From NCBI RefSeq assembly GCF_900323885.1, contig NZ_OOHJ01000023.1:1-64000 (forward strand): a DNA stretch of 64,000 bases, given 5' to 3'. This document shows, one piece after another, positions 26,997 to 34,909 of this stretch (position 1 is the stretch's first letter; each line of letters starts with the position of its first letter). The translations under genes were made by a program, and so were the position numbers. This DNA is from [Actinomadura] parvosata subsp. kistnae (GTDB lineage: Bacteria > Actinomycetota > Actinomycetes > Streptosporangiales > Streptosporangiaceae). The notes under the pieces were generated by a model. It ran no database searches and was not told the origin of the DNA. It saw only the letters and a list, made by a program, of their open reading frames with translations.

Positions 26997-27129
26997 GCGA
27001 TGGCGCACGCCCCATATCACGGCGTTATGGGCACATTGGGAGGTATCAAGTGGGTCTCCTGATGTCAGCCTGAGGGCACCCCCAGCCGGCCGGGGCTCGT
27101 CCACTCCACCCCCCTGAGGAGCAACGAGC

Positions 27130-28680
27130 GTGAACCCCAAGCTCAGGCTGGGCGCTGCCGCCATTCTCGCGTTAGCCCTGGCCGTCACCGCACCGGCGGG
27201 AGCCACGAGCGCGAGCGTCCGGGCGGCCGATCCGCCGTCACCCTCCGAGCGCGGCGCCGCGGTGGCGACCGCGCAGCGCGTCATCGCCGCCGGCCGGCCG
27301 CAGCTCCTGGCCGCCGACCAGGACGCCTTCTCGCTGGCGTCGTCCGTCCCTGGCGTCAACGGCATCCAGCACCTGACGTACGCGCGTACCCACGCCGGCC
27401 TGCCTGTCTACGGCGGCGAGGTCGTCGTCACGACCGACCGGTCCGGAAGGGCCGTCAGCGCGGTCGACACCGGCCAGCAGGCGGTGATCGCGCTGGACAC
27501 CAAGCCGCGGATCGGCGCGCAGGAGGCCGCCGAGACGGCCCGCGCCGCGGCGCCGAAGGCCGACGCGGCCGGCACGCCGGCGCTCGTCGTGCACGCCGCC
27601 ACCGCCACGCCGCGCCTGGCCTGGGAGGTCGTGGCCAGCGCCGCCGACCGGTCGAGCATCCTGCACGTGTACGTGGACGCCCAGGACGGCCAGGTCTTCG
27701 ACCAGTGGGACCAGGTCGTCGACGGCACCGGCAACAGCTACTACAACGGCAACCCGGTCACGATCGACACCTCGCCGTCGTACGTGATGCGCGACCCCAC
27801 CCGCACCGGCATCCAGTGCGGCGGGCAGAACGGCGCGGTCTACAGCAAGTCCACCGACAGCTGGGGCAACGGCAGCGGCACGAACCTGGAGACGGCCTGC
27901 GTGGACGCGCTCTTCGCCGCCCAGCGCCAGTGGAACATGCTGCGCGACTGGCTCGGCCGCAACGGCGTCAACGGCTCGGGCCGCGGCTATCCGGCGCGGG
28001 TCGGGCTGAACCAGGCCAACGCCTTCTGGAACGGCTCGTACGCCTCCTTCGGCCGCAACTCGGCCGGCACCCAGCAGGCCACCTCCATGGACGTCGTCGC
28101 GCACGAGTTCGGCCACGGCGTCTTCCAGTTCTCCGGCGGCAGCGGCGGCAGCGGCAACGAGGCCGGCGGCCTGAACGAGTCGACGGGTGACATCTTCGGC
28201 GCGCTGACCGAGGCGTACGTCAACGAGCCCGCCACGCTCGACCCGCCCGACTACCTGGTCGGCGAGGAGGTCAACCTGGTGGGGCGGGGCGCGATCAGGA
28301 ACATGTACAACCCGTCGGCGCTCGGCCATCCGAACTGCTACAGCTCCTCGATCCCGACCACCGAGGTGCACGCGGCGGCCGGGCCCCAGAACCACTGGTT
28401 CTACCTGCTGGCCGAGGGCACGAACCCGAGCGGCAAGCCGGCCAGCAGCCGGTGCGACGGCGGCGCGGCCATCACCGGCGTCGGCGTCCGCAAGGCGGGC
28501 CAGATCTTCATGACCGGCCTGAACATGAAGACGGCGCCGTGGACGCACGCCAAGGCGCGGGTGGCGACGCTGCGGGCGGCCCGGACGCTGTTCAGCGGCT
28601 GTGTCGAGTTCAACGTCGTCAAGGCGGCCTGGAGCGGGGTGAACGTTCCCGCGCAGAGCGGCGAGCCCACCTGTCCCTGA
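27130..28680 (+). CDS. Secreted M4 (thermolysin-like) metallopeptidase
   Basis: A 516-residue prepro-protease. Sec signal peptide (about 1-26), a propeptide with FTP/PepSY features (to about residue 195), and the catalytic domain. The zinc site is HEFGH at residues 325-329, with the third ligand Glu350 in LNESTGD. Paired cysteines (QCGG, ETACVD; CYSS, SRCDGG; SGCVEF, PTCP) suggest disulfides. It belongs to a shorter streptomycete-type group without a C-terminal P-domain. GTG 27130 follows GAGGAGC. It is a monocistron ended by a strong hairpin. Confidence 0.9.
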   Translation: MNPKLRLGAAAILALALAVTAPAGATSASVRAADPPSPSERGAAVATAQRVIAAGRPQLLAADQDAFSLASSVPGVNGIQHLTYARTHAGLPVYGGEVVVTTDRSGRAVSAVDTGQQAVIALDTKPRIGAQEAAETARAAAPKADAAGTPALVVHAATATPRLAWEVVASAADRSSILHVYVDAQDGQVFDQWDQVVDGTGNSYYNGNPVTIDTSPSYVMRDPTRTGIQCGGQNGAVYSKSTDSWGNGSGTNLETACVDALFAAQRQWNMLRDWLGRNGVNGSGRGYPARVGLNQANAFWNGSYASFGRNSAGTQQATSMDVVAHEFGHGVFQFSGGSGGSGNEAGGLNESTGDIFGALTEAYVNEPATLDPPDYLVGEEVNLVGRGAIRNMYNPSALGHPNCYSSSIPTTEVHAAAGPQNHWFYLLAEGTNPSGKPASSRCDGGAAITGVGVRKAGQIFMTGLNMKTAPWTHAKARVATLRAARTLFSGCVEFNVVKAAWSGVNVPAQSGEPTCP

Positions 28681-28693
28681 TGTCTTCGGGGCG

Positions 28694-28727
28694 GGATGCT
28701 CCTGAGAGCTGGTTCTCAGGAGCATCC
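28694..28727 (+). terminator. Strong hairpin terminator after M4 protease gene
   Basis: A perfect 14-base stem, GGATGCTCCTGAGA (28694-28707) against TCTCAGGAGCATCC (28714-28727), six-base loop. It isolates the protease gene from the peptide/exporter genes that follow. Confidence 0.8.
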
Positions 28728-28830
28728 TTGGCCCTGCCTTGACCTCGCCCTGTCGTTTTACCTGTCGCGCGGCGACTTTACTTCTGCGGCGTCTTCGCCT
28801 TTCCGTGCGGGTTTTACCAGTCAAGACTGT

Positions 28831-28879
28831 TTGAAATCAGCGAATATCTGCTGATTTATCGCATTTCGGGTGCTAGCGT
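28831..28879 (+). promoter_or_regulatory. Promoter/operator region of the small-peptide gene
   Basis: An AT-rich island. TTGAAA at 28831-28836 and TTTATC at 28855-28860 could be -35/-10 with 18-base spacing; an alternative extended -10 TGCTAGCGT ends at 28879. A 24-base hyphenated palindrome AAATCAGC (28834-28841) - 8 bases - GCTGATTT (28850-28857) overlaps it and looks like a repressor site. The exact start site is not determinable. Confidence 0.45.
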
Positions 28880-28915
28880 CCGATTTGTCAGTGTTCAGCC
28901 AACGGGGGAGGAATC

Positions 28916-29032
28916 ATGGCGAACACGCAACTGTCTCAGGCCGGATACCAGCAAGGCTGGGGTTGCCGACGCAGGCGCCGCTGCTATCGCAGGTGGAACT
29001 GCTGCCACCGCCGCAGGTGGTGGGGGTGCTAG
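28916..29032 (+). CDS. Small Cys/Arg/Trp-rich peptide, candidate secreted peptide or leader peptide
   Basis: A 38-residue reading frame, shorter than usual gene-calling limits. GGGGGAGGAA lies just ahead of ATG 28916, the best ribosome site in this area, and it does not fit the exporter's own start. The peptide has a neutral, Gln-rich first half (MANTQLSQAGYQQGW) and a second half with ten Arg, five Cys (17, 23, 29, 30, 38), three further Trp and a terminal Cys (GCRRRRRCYRRWNCC, then HRRRWWGC). Charge is about +10. The stop overlaps the exporter's GTG start (GTGCTAG). It may be a cationic disulfide or modified antimicrobial peptide exported by the next gene product. Alternatively it is a regulatory leader whose translation controls the exporter. 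No modification enzyme is adjacent. Confidence 0.6.
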   Translation: MANTQLSQAGYQQGWGCRRRRRCYRRWNCCHRRRWWGC

Positions 29033-31047
29033 AGCGCCCCGTCGAGAGCCGGCGGCTCAGCCGCCGGCTCTCTCTGAGCGCCTCCGGCCGTGAACTCGCA
29101 CCGGCGATTTCCCTTCGCCACACCTTTCGCGAATTCTGGCCGGACACCCGCGGATTGCGGAAGCTGTTCGCGGCCGGGGTGGTGTTCGCCATTCTGGCCG
29201 CGCTCTGCGAAGTGGCCGCGATCCGCCTGTTCGGGCACATCACCGACGAAGTGCTGACGACCCGCAACCTGGGGGCCTTCTGGGCGCCCGCGATCTGGTG
29301 GCTCGGGCTCGCCGCGCTCGCCGGGGTGACCGCCTTCGCGGGGGCCTACGCCACCGCGCTCGGCGCCGAACGGTTCCTGCTGGCCCTGCGCGACCGCGTG
29401 TACGCGCACGTGCAGACGCTCGCGCCGGACTTCTCCGAGAAGCGGCGGCTCGGCGACCTGATGGCCCGGCTCACCGACGACATCGAAGCCATCGAGGAAC
29501 TCGTCGGATCCGGGCTCGTCAAGATCATCACCACGGTCGCGAGCGTCGTCTTCTTCGCCGGGGCGGCCTTCGTCATCCGCTGGGACCTCGCCCTGCTGAC
29601 GATGGCGCTGGTCCCGCTGTTCCTGGTGGTCTCCAAGGTGTTCGCGGACCGGTTCCGCTCCGCCGCGGCACTCGAACGCGCCAGCAACGGGGCCATGAAC
29701 AGCGTCCTGGAGGAAGGGCTGGCCAACCAGCCGCTCGTCCAGGCGTACAACCGGCAGCACGACGAGTCCCGGCGCCTGCACCGGGAGGGGCGCGGCTGGC
29801 TGCGCGCCAACATGGCGCAAGCCTGGCTGGCCGGCCTCTACAGCCCCGTCGTCCAGGTCATCGAGACCGTCTGCCTGATCGTCATCCTCGGGTTCGGCGC
29901 GTGGGAGATCGCGGCCGGGCGGCTGACGCTCGGCGGGCTGCTCGCCTTCGCCGCCTACCTGGCCCTGCTCTACCCGGCCGTGCAGTCGCTGGGCGAGCTG
30001 GCCATGACGGTCTCCGAAGCGGCGGCCGGCTCCGACCGGGTCATCGAGATCCTGCGCACCGGGCCCGCCGTGACCGACGCTCCCGACGCCGTCCCGGCCG
30101 GCCGCGGCCACGGCCGCGTCACCTTCGAACGGGTCGGCTTCGCCTACCCGGGACGGGGGCGGCCGGTGCTGCGCGACCTGTCCTTCACCGCCGAGCCCGG
30201 CGACGTCGTCGTCCTGGCCGGGCCCAGCGGGGCGGGCAAGTCCACCGTGGCCAAGCTGCTGCTGCGCTTCTACGACCCGGACCAGGGGCGCGTCCTGCTC
30301 GACGGCGTGGACGTGCGCCGCCTGACGCGGGAGTCGCTGCGCGACAACGTGACGATCATGCACCAGGAGACGCTGCTGTTCTCCGGCTCCGTCCGCGACA
30401 ACATCGCCTACGGACGGCCCGGCGCCTCGCTCGACGAGGTGATCAGGGCGGCGGAGGCGGCCGGGGTGCACGACTTCGTCAAGCTGCTGCCCCAGGGGTA
30501 CGACACGCCCGTCGGGCAGCGCGGCCGGCTGCTGTCCGGGGGGCAGCGGCAGCGGATCGCGATCGCCCGGGCCATCCTGCGCGACACGCCGGTGCTCGTG
30601 CTCGACGAGCCCACCAGCGGGCTCGACGACGCCACCGCCGCCCAGGTGATGCGGCCGCTGCGGCGGCTCATGGCCGGGCGGACGACCCTGCTCATCACGC
30701 ACGACCTGCGGCACCTGCCGGAGCGGGCGCGCGTGGTGGCGCTGGAGCCGGTGCCCCGCGAGGAACGCATCCGGCTCAAGCGCGTCGGCATGCCGTCCCG
30801 CGGCACCCACGCCCCGCCGTCCACGGCGCCGTCCGCGGCGCCGTCCGGAACGGCGTCCGGAACGACGCGTGGAGCGGCGTCCGGAGCCGGTATCGGACGG
30901 CACGCGGCGCGGGCGCCCGCACCCCGCGCCGCGCCGGAAAGCTCCGCGGTGCCGGCCGCGTCGGAGAGCTCGGGCGCGGAGGGGGTGGCCGGGCGTGAGG
31001 GGGTGGCCGGGCGTGAGGGGGCGTCGGCCTCGCCCGGGTCCTCGTGA
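29026..31047 (+). CDS. ABC exporter, fused membrane and ATPase domains
   Basis: A half-transporter of about 673 residues. The membrane domain has six helices (from KLFAAGVVFAILAALCEVAAI to the fifth/sixth pair near residue 320). The ATPase has Walker A GPSGAGKST (about residue 400), Q-loop MHQETLLFSG, signature LLSGGQRQR, Walker B VLVLDEPTSGLDD and ITHDLRH. The tail of about 100 residues is Pro/Ala/Ser-rich with tandem GVAGRE repeats. GTG 29026 is preferred: it overlaps the stop of the peptide gene, with AGGTGG five bases ahead. The frame is open further upstream, but that region is the peptide gene. It exports an unknown substrate, possibly the peptide. Confidence 0.85.
   Translation: MLERPVESRRLSRRLSLSASGRELAPAISLRHTFREFWPDTRGLRKLFAAGVVFAILAALCEVAAIRLFGHITDEVLTTRNLGAFWAPAIWWLGLAALAGVTAFAGAYATALGAERFLLALRDRVYAHVQTLAPDFSEKRRLGDLMARLTDDIEAIEELVGSGLVKIITTVASVVFFAGAAFVIRWDLALLTMALVPLFLVVSKVFADRFRSAAALERASNGAMNSVLEEGLANQPLVQAYNRQHDESRRLHREGRGWLRANMAQAWLAGLYSPVVQVIETVCLIVILGFGAWEIAAGRLTLGGLLAFAAYLALLYPAVQSLGELAMTVSEAAAGSDRVIEILRTGPAVTDAPDAVPAGRGHGRVTFERVGFAYPGRGRPVLRDLSFTAEPGDVVVLAGPSGAGKSTVAKLLLRFYDPDQGRVLLDGVDVRRLTRESLRDNVTIMHQETLLFSGSVRDNIAYGRPGASLDEVIRAAEAAGVHDFVKLLPQGYDTPVGQRGRLLSGGQRQRIAIARAILRDTPVLVLDEPTSGLDDATAAQVMRPLRRLMAGRTTLLITHDLRHLPERARVVALEPVPREERIRLKRVGMPSRGTHAPPSTAPSAAPSGTASGTTRGAASGAGIGRHAARAPAPRAAPESSAVPAASESSGAEGVAGREGVAGREGASASPGSS
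29044..29072 (+). promoter_or_regulatory. Very stable hairpin at the peptide/exporter junction
   Basis: GAGAGCCGGCGGC (29044-29056) pairs perfectly with GCCGCCGGCTCTC (29060-29072) around a three-base loop, 12 bases after the peptide stop. It lies in the first codons of the exporter. Such a stem could limit read-through or translation of the exporter until the peptide frame is translated or stalled. Confidence 0.6.
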
Positions 31048-31157
31048 CCGCCTTGGGTCCGTACGCGGCGGCGCCCGTTCCACTGCGGTGGGGCGGGCGC
31101 CGTCGTGCCCGGCCGAGGTGTGTGGGCTGGTATGTCCGGGGACGCGCTCGATAGAAT

Positions 31158-31173
31158 CGGAGAGCTCTCTCCG
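31158..31173. promoter_or_regulatory. TetR-type operator
   Basis: CGGAGAG-CT-CTCTCCG, seven-base perfect arms, 26 bases before the tetR start. This form is often seen for autoregulated TetR repressors. Confidence 0.5.
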
Positions 31174-31198
31174 TTTGTCCTGAAGGCAGGTCGAGGTC

Positions 31199-31798
31199 AT
31201 GGGCGACGATCACAGCGCCGCCAGGCCGCTGCGCGCCGACGCCCGCCGCAACCGCGACCGGGTCCTGCAGATCGCGCAGGAGGCCCTGGCCAGCGACGGC
31301 CTGACCATCTCCTTCGACGAGATCGCCCGGCGGGCCGGGTTCGGGGTCGGCACCGTCTACCGGCACTTCCCGACCAAGGAGGCGCTGGTCGAGGCGGTGC
31401 TGCTGGGGCGGATCGAGCGGTTCGTGGCCGACGCCAGGGCGCTGGCCACCGCCGAGGACGCGGGGCGGGCGTTCTTCGGCTGGTTCACGACGGTGGTCGA
31501 GCAGGCGGCGGCGAACCAGGCGCTGTGCGACATGCTGGACAGCGGCTCGGGGATGGCGCTGCGGCCGGGCTCCACGCTGGCCGACGACTTCGCCGCCGCG
31601 CTGGCCCGGCTGCTGGCGCGGGCGCAGCGGGTCGGCGCGGTGCGGCCCGACCTCCAGGCGCAGGACGTCCACGACCTGCTGCGCGGCTGCCTGGCCGCCG
31701 AGCGCCGCGCCCGCGCCAGGGGCGGGGCGGTGCGGATGGCGGAGGTCATCTGCGAGGGCATGCGCGCCAAGCCCACCTCGCCCCCGCCGACGTTCTGA
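31199..31798 (+). CDS. TetR-family transcriptional regulator
   Basis: A 199-residue repressor. The N-terminal helix-turn-helix (residues 14-62) has ISFDEIARRAGFGVGTVYRHFPTKEALVEAV, the standard TetR pattern. The C-terminal ligand domain is of the SbtR-like group in actinomycetes. It lies downstream of the exporter in the same direction, with its own likely promoter and operator, and may control itself and the exporter. Confidence 0.85.
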   Translation: MGDDHSAARPLRADARRNRDRVLQIAQEALASDGLTISFDEIARRAGFGVGTVYRHFPTKEALVEAVLLGRIERFVADARALATAEDAGRAFFGWFTTVVEQAAANQALCDMLDSGSGMALRPGSTLADDFAAALARLLARAQRVGAVRPDLQAQDVHDLLRGCLAAERRARARGGAVRMAEVICEGMRAKPTSPPPTF

Positions 31799-31817
31799 CC
31801 TTGGGGGTGGAGCGCCG

Positions 31818-33239
31818 TCAGGGGGCGAGGGTGAAGCGGACCTCGCGGGTGGACGGGTCGGCCTGGGTGAGGCGGACCGTGACCTGCTCGCCCAGCGGCA
31901 GCGGCCCGTCGCAGCGGGCGATCACCGCCGGGTCCATGAGCTGCACCTGCCCGCCCCCGCGCCGCTCGTCCACGTCGATCACGACCGCCTCGAACGCCTG
32001 CCCGATCCGCTCACGCAGCAGGAACGCTTCCACCAGGTCCACGCACGCCCGCTCCACGGCTCCCGCGCGCCGGCCGGAGGCGGCCATGAGGTCCGGCAGG
32101 AGGGGGAGCGCGGCCCGTACGGAGGCGGGGACCGGCTCGCCGGCGGCGACCGCCAGGCACACCTCGGTCGCGTAGCGGTCGACCAGGCGTCGCAGCGGGG
32201 CCGTGACGTGCGCGTACGGCGCGGCGACGGCGGCGTGCTCGGCCAGCCGGGGCGGGGCGCCGTCGAAGGCGACGTAGCCGGCGCCGCGCAGCAACACCTT
32301 CGACTCGTGCAGGAACGCCGCGTGCCGCCCCTCCTTCGGGTCGAGGTCGTGCACGACGTCGCCGTAGCCGGCGCCCTCCGGCCAGGGCACGCCGAGGGCC
32401 TGCGCGACCCGGCGTACCTTGGCCAGGTCGTCGGGCTGCGGGCGGGGCAGCACGCGCAGGACGCCGATCTCGGCGTCGAGCATCATCGTGGCCGCGGCCA
32501 TGCCGGTGAGCAGCGAGATCTGCGCGTTCCACGCCTCGGCGGGCAGCGGCAGCCGGAACTCCAGCCGGTAGCCGCCGTCGTCGTGCACCACCTCCTGCTC
32601 GGGGGTGGGCAGGGTGACGCCGCCGCGCTCGCGTTCCAGCGCCAGCCGCAGCTCGCCGATCTCGGCGAGCAGCTCCAGCACGCCGTCGGCGGTGCCGGTG
32701 TCGTGGACGGCCTGCACGTAGTCGTAGTCGTAGCGCTCGCGGCTGCGGACGAGGGCGCGCCGGACGTCGGCGCCGAGGGTGCGGCCGTCGGAGTCGAGGT
32801 CGACGCGCCACACCACGGCGGGCCGCAGCGCGCCGGGCAGCAGGCTGGCGGCGTCCTCCGACAGGACCGGCGGGTGCAGCGGCACCTTGCCCGCCGGCAG
32901 GTAGACGGTCTCGCCGCGGGCGCGGGCCTCGGCGTCGATCGGGCCGCCCGTGCGGACGAACGCGCCGACGTCGGCGATGGCGTACCAGACGCGGTAGCCG
33001 GCCCGCAGCCGCTCGAGGTGCACGGCCTGGTCGAGGTCCATCGAGCCGGGCGGGTCGATGGTGACGAACGGGACGTCCGTCAGGTCGTCGGCGTCGAGCC
33101 GGGGCACCTTGGCGACCCAGTCGGCCTCGTCGAGCACGGCGCGGGGGAAGCCGCCGGGCAGCTTCAGCTCCCGCGTGATCCGCTCGAACCCGTCCTCCAG
33201 CTTGAGTGGTATCTGATCGGGAACCTGAATCGTTGGCAC
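31818..33239 (-). CDS. RNB-domain ribonuclease (RNase II/R family)
   Basis: A 473-residue 3'-5' exoribonuclease-like protein with only the catalytic RNB core. It contains FVTIDPPGSMDLDQAVHLERL with the metal-binding Asp cluster, WYAIADVGAFV and HVTAPLRRLVDRY. The cold-shock and S1 domains flanking canonical RNase R are largely missing; the last 60 residues could be a small beta-barrel. GTG 33239 (PTIQVPDQIPLKLEDGFE) is the best start. The longer upstream frame is low-complexity. Confidence 0.85.
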   Translation of the reverse strand: MPTIQVPDQIPLKLEDGFERITRELKLPGGFPRAVLDEADWVAKVPRLDADDLTDVPFVTIDPPGSMDLDQAVHLERLRAGYRVWYAIADVGAFVRTGGPIDAEARARGETVYLPAGKVPLHPPVLSEDAASLLPGALRPAVVWRVDLDSDGRTLGADVRRALVRSRERYDYDYVQAVHDTGTADGVLELLAEIGELRLALERERGGVTLPTPEQEVVHDDGGYRLEFRLPLPAEAWNAQISLLTGMAAATMMLDAEIGVLRVLPRPQPDDLAKVRRVAQALGVPWPEGAGYGDVVHDLDPKEGRHAAFLHESKVLLRGAGYVAFDGAPPRLAEHAAVAAPYAHVTAPLRRLVDRYATEVCLAVAAGEPVPASVRAALPLLPDLMAASGRRAGAVERACVDLVEAFLLRERIGQAFEAVVIDVDERRGGGQVQLMDPAVIARCDGPLPLGEQVTVRLTQADPSTREVRFTLAP

Positions 33240-33283
33240 GCGTGACAACCTACCCCGCACGCGATCGCCCAGGAGGGGCGCCG

Positions 33284-33607
33284 TCAGGTGAGGTGCCGGT
33301 CGAGGCCGGTGATGCGGAGCAGGCGGCGCATGTTCGGGGGCACGCCCTCGATGTGCAGGCGGGTGTGCTGGCCGGCGGCCTGCTTCTGGACGGAGACGAG
33401 GATGCCGAGGCCGGCGGCGTCGATGAAGGACAGGCGGCTGACCTCGATGACGAGCTCGGCGCCGGTGTCGCGGGCGTGGCCGGCCTCCTGGAGCAGGGCG
33501 AGGAGGTGGCCGCGCAGCTGCTCGGTGGTGGCGATGTCGAGCTCGCCGGCGACGCTCACCATGAGCGTGCCGTCGTGGCGGCTGGTGGTCAGGTGTAGTG
33601 GATCCAT
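33284..33607 (-). CDS. STAS-domain anti-sigma factor antagonist
   Basis: A 107-residue SpoIIAA-like protein. GELDIATTEQLRGHLLALL and VIEVSRLSFIDAAGLGILVSVQK contain the conserved Ser/Asp region near the phosphorylation site (serine before FIDAAG). Such proteins release sigma factors from kinases in partner-switching systems. No kinase or sigma factor is adjacent, so partners are elsewhere. It is divergent from the gene at 33960. Confidence 0.88.
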   Translation of the reverse strand: MDPLHLTTSRHDGTLMVSVAGELDIATTEQLRGHLLALLQEAGHARDTGAELVIEVSRLSFIDAAGLGILVSVQKQAAGQHTRLHIEGVPPNMRRLLRITGLDRHLT

Positions 33608-33723
33608 GTCCGGCTCCGCGCTCTCTCAGGGCCGGGATCATCCTGTCGGTAGCGCGGACCCGCCCTTTGGCACCAGATGTCATGCATGCGTCACATAGAG
33701 CGACTGTGTGCTTCCGAAGTGGA

Positions 33724-33741
33724 GTGTACATCCCTGTACAC
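33724..33741. promoter_or_regulatory. Dyad in the 352-base gap between STAS and the 33960 gene
   Basis: GTGTACA-TCCC-TGTACAC, perfect seven-base arms. The gap 33608-33959 is clearly AT-richer than its surroundings and holds the divergent promoters. I see no small gene in it. Confidence 0.45.
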
Positions 33742-33959
33742 GCCCCTCGACAGGGCGGCCGGGATTCGGGTGGACAGGAGAATTCCTCAGGAAAACAATT
33801 CCGGTTACCAGATAGAAGAAAACTCATCCTTCGGGCTTCGCGCGGGCGACGCGGACGGCCGGCCCCACCGATCTTATTTTGTGAGATATTTCGGCATTTG
33901 TCGGGGGCGATCACTACGCTGCTAGCCCTGGGGATACGAGGGGAAAGCGAACCAAGATC

Positions 33960-34837
33960 GTGTTAATCGCAGTCGCAGTGCTGGCCGCCGCCGTGGTGGG
34001 CGCGGTGGCCTGGTGGCTCCGCCGGAACGGGGCCTCCGGTGGGGACCGGATCGACGGTGACGAGCCCGGCGCGTTCGAGCCGGGGCCGGAGCGGAAGCGG
34101 GAGTGGGAGCTGCTGCTGACATCCGAGGCGGAAGCGGCGTTCACCGAGGGCCTGCGGGCCTACCACGAGGCGGGCGGGGCGTTGCGGGTGGGCGCCGAGC
34201 AGGGCGTGCTCACCACGTACGAGCCGCCGCGGCTCATCTCCCTGCACCTGCTCGCCGACGCCTTCGCCGCCCGGGGGACGCGGCGCTGCACGACCCGCAG
34301 GGGACGGTCGAGCGGCTCCTCGAACGGCTGGCCGCCACCGAGCGGCCAGGGGTGCTGCACCTGCGGCCCGGCTGGCTGGACGGGGAGGTGGACGGCATGG
34401 ACGCCGTCCGGTTCGCCGCCGCCGTGGGCGAGGTCGTCCGGCCGGGCGGCTGGACGGCCGAGGCGCGCCTTGGAGCGTTGCAGGTCACGGTGCGCGGCGA
34501 CGAGCCCGGCGCAAGTGCGCGGGGGAGCGGGGACAGGCCGCTCACGCACGTCAACGGCACGCCGATCAAGTCGCTCGCCGCCAAGGAAGGCGGCGACGGG
34601 GACGCCCCTGAGGAGAGGGCGGCCGGTGAGGCGAACACGATGATGCTGGACCTGGCCCGGGTGCTCGACCTCTACCAGGAGGCGCGAGCCGGCCGCCCGG
34701 AGGCCGAGCCGCGGACGCTGCTGGGCGAGATCGTGCCCCGCCTGATCGCCGCGGGCGGCCCCGGCGTGACGTGGGCGCGGCCACCGCGGCGAGCAGAGCT
34801 GCGGACGGTGCTGGGAAGCGAGCCGGAGCTGCACTGA
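33960..34837 (+). CDS. Membrane-anchored protein of unknown function (one frameshift)
   Basis: One N-terminal membrane helix (LIAVAVLAAAVVGAVAWWL) followed by an acidic cytoplasmic or surface domain (EREWELLLTSEAEAAFTEGLRAYHEAGG). The frames join if the GGGGG run at 34273-34277 has a sixth G (AARGDAALHDPQGTVERLLERL), giving about 292 residues. GTG 33960 starts it. No family recognised. The large membrane protein gene follows 72 bases later and may be functionally linked. Confidence 0.55.
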
Positions 34838-34909
34838 TGACGGGTCGGAAGCCGGCACGAGCGGGGCGCCGGTGGCGGGAGCAGGATCAAGGGCGGGGGC
34901 ACGGGATCG

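Noticed and set aside
23700..27365. Reverse-strand frame of 1221 codons antisense to the lipid kinase and helY
   Set aside because: Arg/His/Pro/Gln-rich low complexity, no domain, and entirely opposite a clear helicase; it is a GC-bias shadow.
28885..28901. TTGTCAGTG as a PafBC/RecA-independent damage promoter upstream of the peptide gene
   Set aside because: The -35-like word is present, but there is no TAnnnT element eight bases downstream, so it is not a full match.
28870..29025. Longer N-terminus for the ABC exporter starting at 28870
   Set aside because: The ribosome site at 28905-28914 serves ATG 28916 in another frame; the upstream frame has no conserved character and covers the peptide gene.
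30990..31035. Tandem repeat taken for a mobile-element end
   Set aside because: It encodes the GVAGRE repeats of the exporter tail and has no partner end or target duplication.
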